Source: a virus
Direction: 5' to 3' (one strand)
Virus record (IMG/VR): IMGVR_UViG_3300000553_000228
Coordinates: 1-29,601 of that record
Length of the DNA: 29,601 nt
Part shown: piece by piece, positions 28,075-29,601 of the stretch
Layout: each line of letters starts with the position of its first letter
Position numbering within the stretch: position 1 is the stretch's first letter
Translations under genes and position numbers: made by a program
The notes under the pieces: generated by a model
Told to the model about the DNA's origin: nothing
Seen by the model: the letters and a program-made list of their open reading frames with translations, nothing else
Database searches by the model: none

Positions 28075-29601
28075 TTATATTGATTGTATAGTTATCGAAT
28101 TTATTACAGTATCTATAGACCCAGTAGAAGATAAATTGTCCATACCAAGAGTTATAACCGATGCTGTTTCTGCAATGGTTGGACATCCTGATAGACTACC
28201 AGTAAGTAGATCGTTAAGATATAGGTATGCGGTTCCCCCAGATGCTTTAATCATTACTCTGATCATGTTTCCTAACGTGCCTGTGGATAATACTGGAGAT
28301 GTTTGATTAACATATCCCCCAGAAGTGTATGCCCCGTTTCCTGTAGAGGAATTGAGACTAAATGTATTATTATCTAACTTAGTAATAATCCATATATTAT
28401 TAGTGGCAGTGTTTCCCCCGACACCGATAATATCCACATAATTTCCTGTAACATAACCATGATTAGAACAAGTGCAGGATATAGGAGAGGTGTTTGTTGC
28501 CCCCGTAATAGCGTGGTTGGCAAATTGACCTGTCCCCGTCATTAATCTAATATTATATGTAGTTGTGTTAATTGGATTTATCAAGAACCCAATCCCGCCA
28601 TATTGCAAAGTGGCATACTGAGAGGCATTGAGCGGTCGGCCCAACCCGCAAAATAATCTAGTTCCAGTGGCATCTCCAGTTGCCACTGGATTTAAAATAG
28701 TATCCATAAAGATAGTTCTAGTCCAATCACAAGTTTTAAATGGTGAATTTAATGCCCCTAATGTATACCATGCCCCCGTTCCTATGGATGAATAACTACC
28801 TATAGATGAACTGGTCCAAATTTCAAATCCTGGTGCTCTTGCCCCATAACTTCCCCCGCCACCATTAGCACCAGTCATATTAGGCACAAATATATCATGT
28901 CTATTAACATAAGGCCCACTAACCCGATACAAATTCATTGCATCCCTAGTTATTATATCATTTGCTCCTAATGCACTTAATACCCCTTGACCTGAGGAAG
29001 TCATTTTGCCAGAAGTGGACAATCCAACAAATATAGCATTGGAATTGGATGATAATTGCCCTGTGATATTTCCTCCTGATAATGCCAATTTATTAGATAC
29101 TGTTTGCCAGTTTGCACTATTAGCATTAACTGTAGTATAAGAGTTTTGCCAGTTTGCACTATTAGCATTAACTGTAGTATAAGAGTTTTGCCAGTTTGCA
29201 GATAGTGCGTTAACAGTAGAGGAAGCACTTGTCCAGTTGGCATTATTAATATTAACTGTGTTATATGTATTCTGCCAGTTAGTTGACAAGGAATTGAATA
29301 CCGCAGTATCTAATTTTAGATTTAATGCAAGTTGTTGGGCATTTGATACTGGTTTATTAATATCAGAGATATTATTAACATTTCCCAATCCAACCATTGT
29401 AGGGGTGACCCCGGTATAATTAGTGGCAGATATATTTACAAATGTTGCATTAGAATTGGATGATAAGACACCTGTAAGATTTCCTCCTGATAATGCCAAT
29501 TTATTAGATACTGTTTGCCAGTTTGCACTATTAGCATTAACTGTAGTATAAGAGTTTTGCCAGTTTGCACTATTAGCATTAACTGTAGTATAAGAGTTTT
29601 G
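28075..29601 (-). CDS. Tail fibre-like repeat protein, 5' end beyond window
   Basis: At least 508 codons; the frame is open through the last base, so the start lies outside. The N-terminal half is built of 14-residue units (NSANWQNSYTTVNA), predicted trimeric coiled coil, and a larger 137-residue block repeated twice (SGGNLTG / SGGNITG, then LSSNSNA). The C-terminal part (about the last 300 residues) is a Gly/Ser/Asn-rich beta structure. It includes a segment (GYVTGNYVDIIGVGGNTATN, then NNTFSL) of the type seen in phage tail proteins with a small E1-FCCH-like beta domain. Likely a receptor-binding or fibrous tail protein; the exact T4 counterpart is not clear. Confidence 0.75.
   Translation of the reverse strand, partial: QNSYTTVNANSANWQNSYTTVNANSANWQTVSNKLALSGGNLTGVLSSNSNATFVNISATNYTGVTPTMVGLGNVNNISDINKPVSNAQQLALNLKLDTAVFNSLSTNWQNTYNTVNINNANWTSASSTVNALSANWQNSYTTVNANSANWQNSYTTVNANSANWQTVSNKLALSGGNITGQLSSNSNAIFVGLSTSGKMTSSGQGVLSALGANDIITRDAMNLYRVSGPYVNRHDIFVPNMTGANGGGGSYGARAPGFEIWTSSSIGSYSSIGTGAWYTLGALNSPFKTCDWTRTIFMDTILNPVATGDATGTRLFCGLGRPLNASQYATLQYGGIGFLINPINTTTYNIRLMTGTGQFANHAITGATNTSPISCTCSNHGYVTGNYVDIIGVGGNTATNNIWIITKLDNNTFSLNSSTGNGAYTSGGYVNQTSPVLSTGTLGNMIRVMIKASGGTAYLYLNDLLTGSLSGCPTIAETASVITLGMDNLSSTGSIDTVINSITIQSI
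29105..29599. repeat. 42-bp tandem units within a 411-bp duplicated block
   Basis: Identical or near-identical 42-base units at 29105-29146 and 29147-29188, with degenerate ones to about 29272, and again at 29516-29557 and 29558-29599. The two arrays and their flanks are offset by 411 bases, equal to 137 codons of the fibre gene. The near-identity of bases, not only of residues, points to recent duplication. Confidence 0.85.

Noticed and set aside
29105-29601. CRISPR-like array
   Set aside because: The 42-base units are contiguous without spacers and encode in-frame 14-residue repeats of a fibre protein.

Overview
The window is AT-rich phage DNA of the T4 type: a tailed, contractile-tail virus infecting an unidentified bacterium. 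This rests on a co-linear minus-strand head module (gp4-like head-completion protein, gp21-like prohead protease, prohead-core protein, gp22-like scaffold, gp23-like major capsid protein), on gp5-like spike genes, and on TATAAATA/CTAAATA late-promoter motifs in front of many genes. A lipoprotein with the layout of a unimolecular spanin suggests a Gram-negative host. A cobalamin-type ribonucleotide reductase suggests a host with access to B12. Shine-Dalgarno sequences are weak or absent at most starts.

Layout. 1-1060: a GC-richer island with one 155-aa gene, a strong hairpin, a 45-aa frame and seven near-palindromic CTAAC-type repeats; it looks foreign to the rest. 1150-2590: an HNH endonuclease gene, an array of AATTTTTCATA repeats and a frameshifted gene. 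2586-7240: a cluster of genes whose proteins mostly start with short peptides resembling T4 capsid-targeting sequences, among them a HExxH metalloprotease and a 613-aa protein with duplicated C-terminal modules; these may be packaged in the head and ejected. 7247-8132: small membrane and secreted proteins, including an RlpA-like barrel. 8232-11896: a plus-strand lysis-type region (membrane coiled-coil protein, u-spanin candidate, papain-like protease, GIY-YIG endonuclease, three-helix holin candidate, secreted endolysin). 11976-15405: minus-strand accessory genes, a tRNA-Asn, broken tRNA pieces around a second HNH gene, dUTPase, small hypothetical genes and a LAGLIDADG remnant. 15455-18533: plus-strand class II ribonucleotide reductase and ClpP. 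18528-29601: minus-strand virion module (spike in two genes, small structural candidate, Vsr-fold homing endonuclease, capsid genes, GIY-YIG endonuclease, gp4, a repeat-rich tail-fibre gene running off the window).

How it works together. dUTPase and NrdJ supply nucleotides, the protease/scaffold/capsid genes build and mature the head, and the spike and fibre genes serve the tail. The lysis region opens the envelope. Homing endonucleases of several families sit between these modules. The most unusual property is regulatory: in 14 genes a CTAAATA/TATAAATA box lies exactly 5 nt before the ATG. With T4 late-promoter geometry this puts transcription start at or next to the A of the start codon, so these late mRNAs are predicted to be leaderless.
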